Shown: in pieces, positions 1-46,050 of the stretch | Numbering within the stretch: the first letter of the stretch is position 1 | Layout of the letters: every line of letters begins with the position of its first letter | Assembly: GCA_903813345.2 (NCBI GenBank) | Contig: CAIIXF020000005.1 | Coordinates: 23,747,375 to 23,811,374, forward strand | Direction: 5' to 3' | Origin: Owenia fusiformis | Taxonomy: Eukaryota > Annelida > Polychaeta > Sabellida > Oweniidae | DNA: 64,000 nt | Notes under the pieces: model-generated | Told to the model about the DNA's origin: nothing | The model's database searches: none | The model's input: the letters and a program-made list of their open reading frames with translations, nothing else | Position numbers and translations under genes: made by a program

Positions 1-1286
1 AGCAATAATGATTTTATAACATGCAGGAACCCAAGCTAGAAATATAGACCCAGTTACCTCCCAGATTCCAACAGGGATAATTTAAGTGCAGAAATCTATC
101 ACTCAGCCAGAGGGATAAATTATGAAGCAGAATGCATTCCCCAGGTGCAGATATCTATCACTTGGCCAGAGGGATAGCAATGCATTTGGAAGATGAAGCA
201 TGCAGAATAGCATCAAAGGCTATTTATTTAAGAAAATCAAATGGTGTCTTAATTATTCATGACACTACCTACACCTGGCCTACTGGCCTAGTCTATTCCT
301 AAAAGTACTAAATGGACAACCCATCCATTGGTTAACTCATCAATGGATGAGAAGTGCATAGGATGAGGTGTTTAGGGATGACTTGTTCAGGAGATGAATT
401 GTTCAGGGGATGAGTTGTCCAGGGAATGAGCTGTTGAGAAAATGAGTTGTTCAGGGAATGAGTTGTTCAGGGGATGAGTTGTCCAGAAAGCCTTCAGCTA
501 CTGAACTTTTTAAATATTCAATAAACTACTTCATTGCAAAGTAGAATGAGAAAATCCACCTTGGAAAGGATTTTCTTACAATTTTCAATAAGAGAAAACA
601 ATACAGATTCATTCTTAGTCTAAGAATTTCTCGCACCAAAGTATATCAGCATTCCTTTTAAAAATGCATGGAAGAAATACTGAGCAATGAAGTAGTTTAA
701 AAAGCCTATATCGGCTGAACATTTCAACAAATGTACTGATTGGTTAATCAATTATAATTTTGACTTTAATCGATTATAATTGGTGATGAAATAAAATTCA
801 ATAAAAAACACAATCCTAAATACTAATATTTGGGTTTTCCCATTTGTAAATCAGTTAAAATGATAAGACTATCACTAACAATGATAAATAAATAATATGT
901 CATACTGTGTGAATGTGGGAAATATTTGGACATGAAAACTGATTGTAAAATAGTACATGTTTTACATCCTTGTTTCAAATACATTTTGAAATGCAACATA
1001 TACATTTTGAAATGCAATATAAAAAAGGCATTAACACAACAAAATTTCACAACTTTCAAATGGTTACACAAGTGTAGCAGATGTTGTAGATGCCAACTGG
1101 TCGCAAGAAACAGTGGCTAGAACACTATGTCATCGTTCTTGGAGGTGTCAAAAAATGTTACAATCTGGATATTGCAGTACACTTAGTACTATATATGAGT
1201 ATCATTTCAAACGCATGTCCAAATATTTTGATGTGAAATGAAAATAAAAATTGATTTTTTTTTGGAAAATTCTTGCATCCACTTAC
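1..1286 (-). other. Start of PMCA intron 21; no further exon found
   Basis: This stretch follows the exon 21 donor on the minus strand. I looked for a continuation of the calmodulin-binding helix and found none with a usable acceptor and open frame. It holds an imperfect direct repeat of about 55 bp (near 86-137 and 143-210) and the 16-bp minisatellite listed separately. Confidence 0.6.
377..486. repeat. 16-bp minisatellite, about 7 copies
   Basis: Tandem units of the form gatgagttgttcaggg, with changes such as tccagg and ctgttgagaa, repeat every 16 bp. It is intronic. Confidence 0.8.
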
Positions 1287-33721
<32,435 letters not shown>

Positions 33722-33794
33722 GACTGTCTTGTTGGTAGTGTAGGGGGCGGTAGGTGGAATACCAAATGTAGAGATCAGCAAACCACAGGGCACT
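33722..33794 (-). other. Probable 5'UTR part of PMCA exon 1 (or N-terminal coding extension)
   Basis: On the minus strand a pyrimidine-rich tract ending in ATAG at 33795-33796 looks like a splice acceptor directly upstream of the exon 1 coding part. If it is used, 73 nt of this exon precede the ATG and the promoter plus an upstream exon must lie further right. The segment is free of stops in the ATG frame, so an alternative longer N-terminus cannot be excluded. Confidence 0.4.
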
Positions 33795-34925
33795 CTATAG
33801 TTACAGAAAGAAAGCAGAAAAATAAGAACCACTGGATGATAGGCACAATGAACTGGGGTTGTATAGTAACCAATAATGTATCACTTGAGTTACAGCAACG
33901 GATTACTATAAAAGATAAGATATTGGCATGTCCTACTGATATCTGCATCTCATCTTTTGCTCTGATATATCAAATCTCAGATGGGCTTCATATGAAATTC
34001 AGTCTCTAAAAAATGCATTATTATCCAAGTTTCATTGATATGCTTTAATAACTTGACTTTTACCAAAAGTAAGATATGCCAAAAATCTTGAGAAATCCCG
34101 AATCCATAGTCTGCATGAATTCATTCGTGAAGAGTAGATGTAAATTAACACAAAAGTACAAGCATGGGAGCAACTCAAATGAAATAAAATTCAAAAGTGG
34201 ATATGACAAATGCTAAGAAAAAATATTGAATGATTTCAAATGAAATGCCAAAAATGCCAAGAATTCAAGCAATGATTCTAGAGAAATATCTATTAATTAG
34301 TACTAAGAACTGTGTTCCCATGCCTGTTTATGAATGTTATTCATGATCACATACAAAAACTGCCTATCGAAGCACCAGGGTCCAAAATATTAACTTTTGG
34401 GATCTAAACTAGCAGCTACAAATAAATCATTATTAGGTCAGGGATCTCTCTTTTCCGCTTTCTTTAGACAACATCAACTATATAAAAGCACAAATACATA
34501 CATATATACAAATATAAAAATGGTAGCATTCACAGCACTATACATTTGCAATAGTGGTTTCATATCAGAAATAGGCATGTACATTTATATGTACCAGGTA
34601 TAATATAAGAAAGTGGTCAAAATGGGTAAAGTACAGCACCCATTTAGTCTATTCAGCACTCAGTACTTTTACAATACAACATGCATGGTGCTCAATTTGC
34701 TCCAACAATATGTAACTTTGTGGTTCCCCCTCATCTTGATTTTCAGGTAAACCCCTGAATTCTGTAACTTTCTATTTAGTGGAGTCAGCTACTGCAATAA
34801 AACCCTGGAATTCCACATGCTATACCGTATATAAAGCACCATTTTTTGACTGAAGTACCAAAAATGGTTACATAACACAACAAGAAAAAAAACATCAAAG
34901 AGTATACCAGTCATAAGGAAAACAA

Positions 34926-35055
34926 ATAAGGCAGTATCATGCAAAATGTCACAACTGGCCATTTGTTACAAATGCCAACTGTCGAACACCATCCACAAAA
35001 AGTTGTAGACTTTAACAATATGTCACCACTTTTAGCGATGGTGATATAAAAAACA
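34926..35055. repeat. Dispersed repeat G, copy 2
   Basis: Reads aaggcagtatcatgcaaaat, tttgttacaaatgccaactg, gaacaccatccacaaaaag and ends in acaatatgtcaccac...ggtgatataa, parallel to the other copies. Confidence 0.7.
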
Positions 35056-38000
35056 TGATCTTGTTACCTACTCCCCCTTCTCTGAACTTAAAATTTGAAC
35101 CACAACCTTAAAACCATTTGCAACTATTTATCCCAAGAGTCAACAGAGTGATTGAACTTGTATTTATTTTTGAAGTTACATGTAAAATTACAAGGGAAAT
35201 CCTCTATCATAATATTAATTTCTTTGGCCAAGTATAGTGAGCAGGAAGCTAAGTAGAGACATTTCTACACATAAATGGAGCATTACATGTTCTTCTTTAA
35301 TCAAAATCCAGCTCACATATCAAAAAAGAATAACATTTGATTTTTTCTTACCAATTTTTATCTGCAGCAGTTAAACACACAAAATATTGTATTTTACTTC
35401 TAAATATTTTTTCTGAATCATTAACATGTGCATTTTTGAAGGTGTTTATGCAAGCTCAGCATTTTCTGAATGAACCATCTGATAAAACATAGGCTATATT
35501 AAAAAATATCTCTAATTTAATGAGTACTGTATATAGATGAAATATCAAACCATACAGAATATGACTTTCTTTTCTCCTGTTCTCCAGGAGAATATAACAT
35601 TTTGCCCCAATATATCAAATAGTCTATTGGGATTAGTAGCTTTATGAACTGGCTTAGAGTGTCACAATAACAAATATACACCATCATTCAGGTTTAGGAG
35701 CTACATTATAATGTACATGTACTGTTGGATTTAATCATCTCTATAGCCCAATATTTCATAGCCTTGGATGAAGACCCTGTAACCATTTTTTACTGAAACG
35801 ATCAGTTATATTCTGTGGTAATGTCAATTAACCCAGTATAATGGAATGGATAGGGTGGTCATGTCAGGATCACGAATAAAACACAAAATACAACTAATAT
35901 ATTACATAATATTATCTAAGTCTATACTAAATATTCAGTCCAATCACCAAAGTAACCTGCACGTGATAAATTAGAGGATCAAAATGTACAAGCCAGAGAA
36001 ATGAAACATATAATATAAGAATGAATCAGAGATCCCCCAGATCTATGTGGTAATTAATTATCATACATGTACTGAATAAAGCACAGCCAGATACCATATG
36101 ATGTTATATTTAGATTAAACCCTGTGTAGGCGCAAGAATCAAGCCTTCCTAGAAATCAGATGCTTTACCTATTAATAAAGATATTTGTGTTCTGGAAAGT
36201 ACAAATATTTCAAAATGATGATAAAAATATACCTCTGGGATAACAGATTCAGTAATACATTACATAGAGGTTCATAAAACACTTGTAAAGGCCTGTCTAT
36301 TTTAACATGGTATTGATAAGGACAAGCTAAGGGCATTTCAAGGTATTTCTATAACACAAGGTACATCCTAGAAGATAATGGAGATGCAAGGGCCATACCA
36401 CTGTTCTTCATACCCTAACATAATGAATGAACTATACAACCTTATACTTTTATACCAGTATATTTCTTCAGTTATAATAAACCTTGAAGAATATCTTAAG
36501 GTGAGTATAGGCGAGTATAAGCGAGTGCTCACTTTATATTACTTGGCATTATAGTCTATCAGCGAGTATTGGTAGAGTCTAGTTTCGTAAAGTGTAATGT
36601 ATAAAATATAATGAATGAGCTTTACTTCCTTGGCTTAGACTTGAAATCAAGTGCCTAAGCGTTCTTCTTCCTGGACTGATATACCCCCTTGATGTGCAAG
36701 AGCGACAAACAGCAGAGCAATCAGAGCTAATAGACATGATATGTCTAAATGCCACAGTCAATTTCCATAAAGTTTCATCTGCCCTGATACCCTAGGGTAT
36801 ATTTGCAATGTTCAGTGTTGTAGGCATCTTATCTTATAGCTGTAACCTTTATAGTAGCAATAGCTGATTGATTATTATGTATTCAATTGACAATATCGAA
36901 CAACATCACACTTTCTAATGATGCAGTGTTAACCAATATATCATTGGAAAGTACAGTATAGGATTACACATGGATGGATTAAATAAATTGTTTTTAATTG
37001 ATTTCACCACATTTTTAGTTAGTTATCATCAAAAATTCATAAAAAGTTATATTAGATCATGACTTTGGATTAATTGTAAATACAGGAACATGTTTTATAT
37101 CATCGGTTTTCATATAAAGTAAAGTATATGTCTAATTTGTTTAAAGTTGCACAAATTATTAGGCAATTTTGTGAATTGATTTACAAAATAAATAAAATAA
37201 CAATATAAAAAAAAAATAGAATTTTCTTTAGATTTTCTTAATTCTGTTAATGCCTAACTGAAAATCGTTCTGAAATCTACAAATAACTACAGATTTTACC
37301 CGACATGGAACAGTCTTGATACTCCTAAGGGAAATAGTATAATTTGGCATAGCATTCTATTTTGGGATAGAATATCAGCAGTTATTATTTTTCTCTTAAG
37401 TTACCCTTACTAGTGGCAATTGCTAGCTTAACACATCAACTAAGATCAATAGTTCAATACTTATACTGAACATTTTCTGTCTTAATATATAGGTTACATC
37501 CAATTTGTGTTCAATACAGTTGTAGCAACCGCTTGAATTGTCCTGTTACAAGTTGCTGGTACCATATTATATACTTCCCTTACTGACCCTGGGTTTGGCA
37601 ATAATTTACAGAGCAGTTGAAGACAAGGCGTTAATTAACACATGATAAATGTAACAACATGGTTGCAGTTACTGTATAAAAGTGTAACAATGTGTTACAG
37701 ATGTCAAATACTGAAGCTGAGCACCAAATGCCAACTACATGTATAAATAATGCTGGTTAAAACAATGTCCTTCTTCCATGAGAAACTCAATATTATTTTG
37801 CCTTGAAATTCTATGTGGCTTCAAATGTTCCCAAAATGACTAGAGACAATTTCTTTGACCAAAATGAATTATTTTATATATTTGACTTGGAGCACTCAGT
37901 TGACAGAAGAAATATGACAGAACATCCAATTATTTTGACCAATTTCAATCAATATACTAATATGTCACGCACAAATGTTTCCCTTGGATATATTGAAAAT

Positions 38001-39323
38001 GGTTCTCAATGAAAGCTTTGTTATTTGTCAGAGGTAAATATTTCTCATTCTATCTCATATCTATGTAACATGAAACTTGCCATTCCAAATATCATAGATA
38101 TTATATTGTTTACAATATGTACAGATTTATGACAGTCCCAATCATATTTTTTTTTCTGTATGTCAATAAAATTCAAAATATAAGCAATCAAATGACCATG
38201 GTCCAATATTATATGGAAAATACATTCATATTTTAGATGCTGATGGTTTAGCTCATAAAATGTATGGCCTCTTATATTTTGATGCTGAATAAGAAAAATA
38301 TCATGGCTGAAACTCCATCGACTACAAATGGCCAGAGGTTTACTGCATATGAAACTATATAAATATACAAAAGGTTTGTAACTAAAATATGAATGTTCTT
38401 TTCCATATAATATTGCATTGTGCTCCTTTGAGTTGCTACTTATATTCTAGGTTTCATGTTTTTCTAAATTAGAAATATGATGCCATATATATCCATTCTC
38501 CTATTTTTCCATATTTTATCATCAGGAATAATATCAATCTACAATACATATAAACTGTTGGAGAAGTATAATGGTGAACATAATTATTTATTCGCAAACA
38601 TAATATAAGTAAGCCACAGGAATCTAAAGAGATGACACTACTTTATCCAAGTAAGCAATTAATATCATATATTATACAAAATGCATACATGAGTATATAA
38701 TATATTGACTTTCGACAAATTAATTTCTATAGAATAGCAAGATTGTAACTGTATCTAGTCGTAATATGAAGGCCGAATATATTGATTGAAACGTACCTCT
38801 TCCATAAAGATAACCTGCCTGCTAGCCTCAGTTAAACAATTCCATATCCAAGTTTGTAATCCCTAGAATGTTAATCCTCTCAAATGGTTTACATGTTCAA
38901 CAAAATTTCCTCATAGGTTGTCATAAAAGCTCACACTTATGCATCCACATCTAATATCTTCACAATATATCCAAATGTATCCCAGGGGTCTTTGAAACCA
39001 GGCAAGACTAACCAAAGATTATATGTATTAGCAGAAGGCTAGACTAATGGATCAACTGAAACTACTCCAGTTTGGTCGGCTAACTTTGATATACAATTGC
39101 AAGAACACTTTCTGACATCTATCCTTTATTACATTAACCTTACATAAACAATTAACAATAAAAGAGAAGAAAAGAATGACAATCTAAATGAAAAATGACA
39201 TGACATGCTAAAAATAGGTTATCATTAATGATTTAAGAATCAGAAAACCAGATTTAGTGTCTTAGAATGCATCTTGTTTAAACCCTAAAACATCAGTCCT
39301 ATATACAGGATACAATGGTCATG

Positions 39324-39344
39324 TACATGTACAGTGTACATGTA
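39324..39344. repeat. Perfect 10-bp palindrome arms
   Basis: tacatgtaca g tgtacatgta, a 21-bp near-perfect palindrome of alternating purine-pyrimidine. Confidence 0.8.
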
Positions 39345-41458
39345 TAGCATCAAAATGTCTCATTGAATCAATGTATTGATTAACACTACATTACAATACT
39401 AGTACTTTTCAATGAAACTATTTCATTACATTACATTACATCTAGGATGAAGGACATCTGGCATTATGGGAAAGAGAAGAATGTATTTTTGAATTCAATG
39501 TCTGACGTTAAAAATATCATAACTTAAGAATTTGAAAATAAGATTATTATCATAAGACCTCATGATGATGCTCGTTGCAAATATCCATATTATCATATAA
39601 CAAACACAAAATGTTTGTTAGGGAAATCTGAATGACAAAATAAGAGATTATTTATAAGAGGAAAGTAGTGTTATTCACCTTCATTAAACAATATAATTTA
39701 ATCAAAGAAATGTAATTGAATGATTGTCTGGTAATTCCTAATGAAATGATTTACTGTTAATTGACCAATTATGACTACAAACACTTTGTGTAATGACGAG
39801 AATGTGTAATGATCCAAAACAATCAGTTAGAGAATTATCATAAAATTGACTTGAATTCTGAGTATTATCTCGTATCTCACCTGTTTATTAACAATAACAA
39901 TAAAGTGCCGTTCTTTGAACATATTTTTGCAGATGTATTGGGGAAATAAATAACATTGATAGGTTTTATGGATCGGTTATATAAGAGACAAATATTGCAT
40001 AACTATCTGTCAATGTCAAAGTACAAGAGGAATAACAATTATGCCCTTAGAGAAATCAGAGCAAATCTGCTTTTATGCAAATTCTTCAATAAATAATACA
40101 AAATATTTAGTATCATTCAACATGTTCCTCAAATTCTTGTCAAACCATATCAAACATAAAACAATAACTCTTTAATGATGTCTTCAAATAAATATGTAAT
40201 ACTTTCTCAGTTACAAGGTTCAGTATTTTACTATTCCAAATGGCCTCATTTATATTCAGCTCAAAATCATCAGAAGGGAAAGTCACAATTACACTCTACC
40301 ACATCAAAGCTTGTAATGTTTTATGTCTACGGATTTGGTGAGGATTTCAGTTAAGCAAAGGAAGCGAAGAGACGAAGCGACGGAGCCAACATGAGTCTCG
40401 TAAAACACTTTATTAAGACACTTCAAATGGAAAATGTGATTAATCATGGAGGATTATATGCTCATATGTATAACCTAGCTAGCTGGCACAATCAACAAAT
40501 AATGAATCATAAGGATTCTTAGAGAATCTACAAGACAAGCTATTCAACATGACAAAATGTCAAAATCTACCAATGCTTATAAATATACCAACTGAAGATG
40601 CTAAACTCAGATTGCCAAATGCTAATTGGAAAACAACAAATGTAGTCCCTGAAATCCTTTTAACTATTCATGCAAACAAAGGGGAATGAAATGATATTAT
40701 TTAATATTCAATTTTCAGAAAATGGAGTGCAGTGCTTGTAATTCCAGAACTGATAAGAAAGGATTTTATTAAGAAATGAAAATATCCTAAAAATGTGATA
40801 GTACAGTATATATAAACTTAATAACTGTTAAGGAAAATCATAAGATGTGGCCAACTGACATAAAACAATGTTATTTTGGACTAATCTTAGTAGATCGATT
40901 CTCTATTAAGATCTCTATTTATTAAAAATAATAAATCTACCTTATATGCCAACTATGGGTAAGGAAGCCATTGAAAAACTGAGAAAGTAAACGATGGAAA
41001 CATCAGTCCAATCAAAAATCAAGTAAATGAAATTACTGGCATTTGGTCAATACTTTGGGTCAATAAATCCCTTGAACATCTGTGTCACAATTAACGAAGA
41101 CCCGTCCAAAGTAATCTCTTATGTAGAAGTTATTTTTCTCTTGATGAAACTTGAAAACTGCAACCCCACAGAGTAGCAAATCCATGGGAACAAAGTATTT
41201 CTGAATCTGTATATGTCACAATATGATAGTTTCTGTCTACTCTACCCTTATACTATTTGCAAATAGTAAGGGGCTGATATTGGGGATATACATTTAACAG
41301 AAATTCTACCAATTTAAGAATTTGGATGGCCATTTTTGGGTTTCAAAGGCATAAATCATAAGGACAACATACTATTTGTGATCTTATACATGATAATGTA
41401 ACCATACTTTGGAGATCTCTCTAAATTAAAACGAATTCCTACTTTGGCATACCCTTTG

Positions 41459-41830
41459 CATTTGTTCGACTTCGCTTCTCAAAAGAGAGCTTCGTTTTCA
41501 CTCTTTCAGTTTTCAATAAATCTCTGAACTCACTGAACGAATCAGAATTCGTCTTCGAAATACAGACGACTTTCTATGTAGGGTACTTTTCTCTGACGTA
41601 ATCGTATAATTATTGTGCATGCATTTAGCACTTGCTCCTTCCAGCTCGCTGATTGGTTGAGAATAAGTCGGCATGATAGGTGTGAAATGATTTATGACCC
41701 AAGCTGTGACAGGCATGGGTTGTGGGGGCGGGGCTGCTAAACTGTAATATAGTCTATACTAGGCAGAGGATACTTTATAAGTAGACTCTGCGAGCAGTGT
41801 AACTTTAGCAGCTATTTTGAATTTTCTGAG
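41459..41830. repeat. Dispersed repeat D, continuous copy
   Basis: Contains ttgttcgacttcgcttc, cactctttcag, ctgattggttgagaataag, gatttatgaccc and ctaaactgtaa in the same order as the split copy at 23683-24405. A partial third relative is at about 48196-48235 (ttcgtttgacttggc). Confidence 0.55.
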
Positions 41831-44615
41831 GCACAAATCATGATAACCTAATTGTTATCTACTCTAAAATTCCTTCGATTTGAGTATAATATTGCAATAT
41901 TTAATACTCAAAATTATTACAAAATCTCAATTTAGTCTTTTGAATTTTTTGAGGCCCAAATCAGAAAAAACTCACCACTTGGGGGGTCAGGCCAAAAAAC
42001 ATAGAATATATGCTAAAAATAAAAATGTATCTTACGTATATGCTATCAAAAATGCATGTAGTATTACCTATAACTTTAATTTGAAATGAAAAACTGTCTA
42101 CTGGTATTTGAATTAGGACAGATGGACACAGAGACAGAGGGCTTCACTATATCCCAACCGAACTTCGTTCATTAGGATAATTAACAGCCATAGAGACCTA
42201 AGAAGATGTTGCGTCACCAGTGTTCACAGACTATTCATTCAACTTCAATATTCTCCTCGTAATGTGTCATTAGTTGTAGTTTGTATCACTCGTATGGATA
42301 TGAAATTGCATTGCAACTTGACTCAGGTGATAATCAGGTCTTAAATAAAAAACTAATTTATCATTTTTTGGCAATCTGATTGATTAATCAATCTGCAGAT
42401 TTATCGTACAATACTCTAATTATTACAACACAATCAGAATGATTCCAGTGCAAAATCTGTAAAGTTACATAAATAATGTAGAATGATGCTTATAATACTT
42501 TTTTGTCTTTTTGTGTTTCAGATTTCTGCATCTAGCACACAAGAGTTAATTAAAATATCCAGGTCATGTGGTCAAGTTCCTCCATCTATTAATATCAAAG
42601 TATGATGCATTATTAGCTGGAATATAAGCTACTTATTAACCTGGACTATCTATTCTCATCTTGGCAGTCTTTAAATTTATTTCCCCTTAGCTCTTGCACA
42701 ACCATTACACATTTTATCAGCTACCAAAAACTGGAATATAGATTTGAGCAGTATTTTCAATCTAGGAGACAATTTGTGATTATGTTTAAAAAATTAAACA
42801 CAAATCTATAGAAAGTATACTTTCAGGATTTCCTCTAGTTTCTTGTGTTATTTATATCAACTCATAGGTGTGAGAAATCAATATAGACGTTAAATCTCAA
42901 AGGTAACTGTCAGAGTTCTAATACATTTTGCAGCATACACTGTATATGCAGGCAATTATCCATGTTGGTAGGCGATTTAATCAATGATGCGAAGACTTAG
43001 AATGATTCTTCGAGACTTGGGAGTTTGAATAAAGCTGAGGAGGATTTAGCTTGCATTCGCAAATTCAACTATCAATTGATGAGTGATGATTTGATTTTTA
43101 AGGCCAACTCAATATAAAAATACCTATTGTGCATCTCAATAGCTGCTAGCTTTGAGTAAGACCTGCTCGCTGACCTAAATAACGGTTTAATCTGTCTATT
43201 TAAGCAGCAACTAACGATGATTAGTGATCTGTTCGCTATTTCAACAAGCAACGTTATTATAATCATGATAAAACATCAAATTAACTAGAAATTTGATCAT
43301 TATTTGAACTTCAAAAATGATGATTACCAATGATTATGTAACTGACAGTTGATCCAAGGGAATGCTAGTTTAGTGAGACTGACCACCAATTCACCATGCT
43401 GACAGCAATTGGCTTAATCAGTTGCCTTTTTCAAAATATATCACTTTATGATATCTTGTCCCTTGTGCTTTCTGATTGGATCAAATCTCAAGGGAGAATA
43501 ACTGAAGAAGATGAACCTGCATTAGTACTGTATGATGAAAATTCTATGTTTTCTTCAATAATGCGGTCAAAGACATGAGCTGTATTATTGTTGGATCTCT
43601 ACAATTGTACCTGCATTATGAGCTCATAGTTTATGTTAAATATAGCTCTTAAATAATGTTCTGTATACATTAATTTGTACCTATGTGATGTGATCAAGCT
43701 GTAACAATTCCACAGAAGCTATCATTGGAGAGACCTTTTAGAACTCAGCATAATATTCAAATAGAGGCTCGTCAACTGCGAAAGAATACTTTCGCCACTC
43801 ATTGGCATTTGGAGAAACCGATAAGATATTCACAACAGCAAGTAGCATTGATTTCCAGTTAACCAAGTTGGTCTGATTTCCGCTGGCCTTCTCTCTTTGG
43901 TATCAAGTTACTTCATCACGATTTCAAATTTACGTAACATACTTGATTTCTAAGAAGCTATTTTGATTTCTTGATAGATATGACATGAAAAATCTCCAGA
44001 GGCATCTTTTTACATCAAATCAGACATGGGATGTCATTATACAAGCTTTGAAGTAGTTGCAGGTAATTGGTTGGCCAGTCCCAAAAGATTCAGAGCATTT
44101 TATAAAAAATATTTCATATTTTCCCAATTATATGCGTTCTATAGGTCAAAAGAAGGTAGTTCTTTATTTTTTCTCTTTCATAACACATTTACTCATGCTA
44201 CACTTCAAAATACATCTAAACGTAGTGTGAATTAAGATAACAAAATGAATTGAAAAAACTTAAATCACCATATTATTGATCTTTTCACTCAGTACTTTGA
44301 GAAAAATAACATATTTAGGGAAATCCCTTATATCTTCTTTGACTTGAAACATCCTATTCTATCAGTTTATCCCAAAGACTTGAGGAAACAGAACATTCAC
44401 AAGTAGATAATGCAATTTACGCGAAAAGGACTGAGATTTGTAATTATATGAAACATACGATAGATTCAATAATTGTTACTGATAAATTGATGGAGTAAAA
44501 TTCCCAAAGGAGAGTGAATAATTCTGTTGCAATCAGATCCAGAATCAGATGCATTCTTGACCTTCCACATAATCAAACATAGGAAGTAGAGAATATTATG
44601 TATAATAGGATAAAT

Positions 44616-44920
44616 CAAGGAGGATTGGCTCCCAGGATCGACACTCGATATTTTCCAACAATGAAAACGTCGAAATGTCGTTATTTTCGGAAATTATAAC
44701 CGACTATAAATTCAAAATAAACGGTCCAAAAGATTCGAACTAATATCTCGATCATTTCTTGTGAGTTTTGGAATTTTTCGTAAGGAAATAAGATCAAAAT
44801 TCACGATTCAAATGTTGAAGTGAACAAAATGGCGGATGCTTGAATTCGAATTTTGTATCACGACATGCTCATATATGGGACAGAATATCAATGTTGCACT
44901 CTGGGAGCCAATCCTCCTTG
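44616..44920. mobile_element. 305-bp MITE with 19-bp TIRs and 9-bp target duplication (Mutator-like)
   Basis: The ends are perfect 19-bp inverted repeats, CAAGGAGGATTGGCTCCCA (44616-44634) and its complement (44902-44920). AGGATAAAT flanks both sides exactly (44607-44615 and 44921-44929). A 9-bp duplication is characteristic of Mutator-type (MULE) transposases. The interior contains more CG dinucleotides than its surroundings and has no transposase ORF. Perfect TIRs and duplication point to a recent insertion. Confidence 0.92.
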
Positions 44921-45839
44921 AGGATAAATGATACTAATAGCCTATATGACTTTAATGAGGGATAGGCAGTGATGTGATAACATATATTATTACAACCTGT
45001 ACATGATGAACTTTTTAAATGGGAATATAAAATACAGAAACTGATCTTTGTGTAACAATAAATAACTCTGCATAACAATATGAATATCACTGTCTGAACA
45101 ATGTCCAAGATGACGTGAATAAATCTCCCTAGCCAAATGGCTCATCATTCCACCCAGAGGTTTCAATCAATTATGAGACAATACAAAACAGTTCTGTTCG
45201 GAGACATCATGGTCATATCACATATACAATATATTATGAAAATGTAGCGAAACGCTATTTCTTGCTGTTGTATGTGATATCGAATATGAAGCATAGACTA
45301 CAATGCAAACAGCTCCTTTCGTTTGTGTACAACATTTTGGTGAGATAACTGGTAACTAGCTGATATTCATTGAATGGGTTCATCGATAATTCAATCACAT
45401 CTCATTTCTCACTTTCGGAATTACAGAAACCATGAAAAATTACCCCAAATCGGCAATTTGAGAGTGGTCATTAAGTCAATGTATGGCTCACAATATAAAT
45501 GTGCTTAAATTGATATGTTTTGGTTATGGCTAAACCATGAACTATAAGTCAATTCATGCTTCTCAGAAGAGTATTTTTGGCCTAATTTTATCATCAGAAT
45601 GAGAAATGCATGTCTACAACTGAAAGAGTCTCAACTGGACTATTTCACTTGCAAATATAAAGACAATTACACCCTGGAGTATCTAGATAATGGACCTGGG
45701 TAGAAAACCACAAATCAATTATGATATATGTATATCCTTTTCATAATCTGTGCTTATAGCAATCGAAGCAGCAACATAAACAAAGCAAGAATCCCATGAG
45801 GTGCAAACTCACAAAACCTCTAGTAAAATCCAAGTGTTG

Positions 45840-46050
45840 TTTTATAAAACTAGCAATCTACCCATTCGATATAAACCTTTGACCTTGAGATGACCTTGGC
45901 CAATAACCATTGACTTTGACCTCAGGTTAGTCAATCTTGAGTTGCCAAGGGTCACAGCAGAACATTGAACGCCAAATATCTTGATATTGACCTTTAGACG
46001 AGACATCAGGACAAAGAGAGAGATGGACGACCATGTTTTAAAGTAAGAGA
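45840..46050. repeat. Dispersed repeat F, copy 2
   Basis: Same order of blocks as copy 1: actagcaatctacccattcg, tttgaccttg, tttgacctcaggtta, gacaaagagagag and ttttaaagtaa. It is shorter than copy 1. Confidence 0.65.

Larger units (their letters stand above)
33795..44606. other. Non-coding stretch upstream of PMCA exon 1
   Basis: No protein exon was recognised on either strand. The PMCA promoter and any 5'UTR exons should lie in this direction, but I cannot place them. Short open frames (for example 33665-34009, 37803-38012) lack any family signature. Repeats G (34926-35055), D (41459-41830) and small palindromes are listed separately. Confidence 0.55.

Noticed and set aside
1000-1060. Minus-strand VNAF-like peptide resembling the next calmodulin-domain exon
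   Set aside because: No acceptor gives an open frame (a TGA follows the only nearby AG), and the local sequence ggcattaaca also matches the start of repeat G. Coincidence is more likely.
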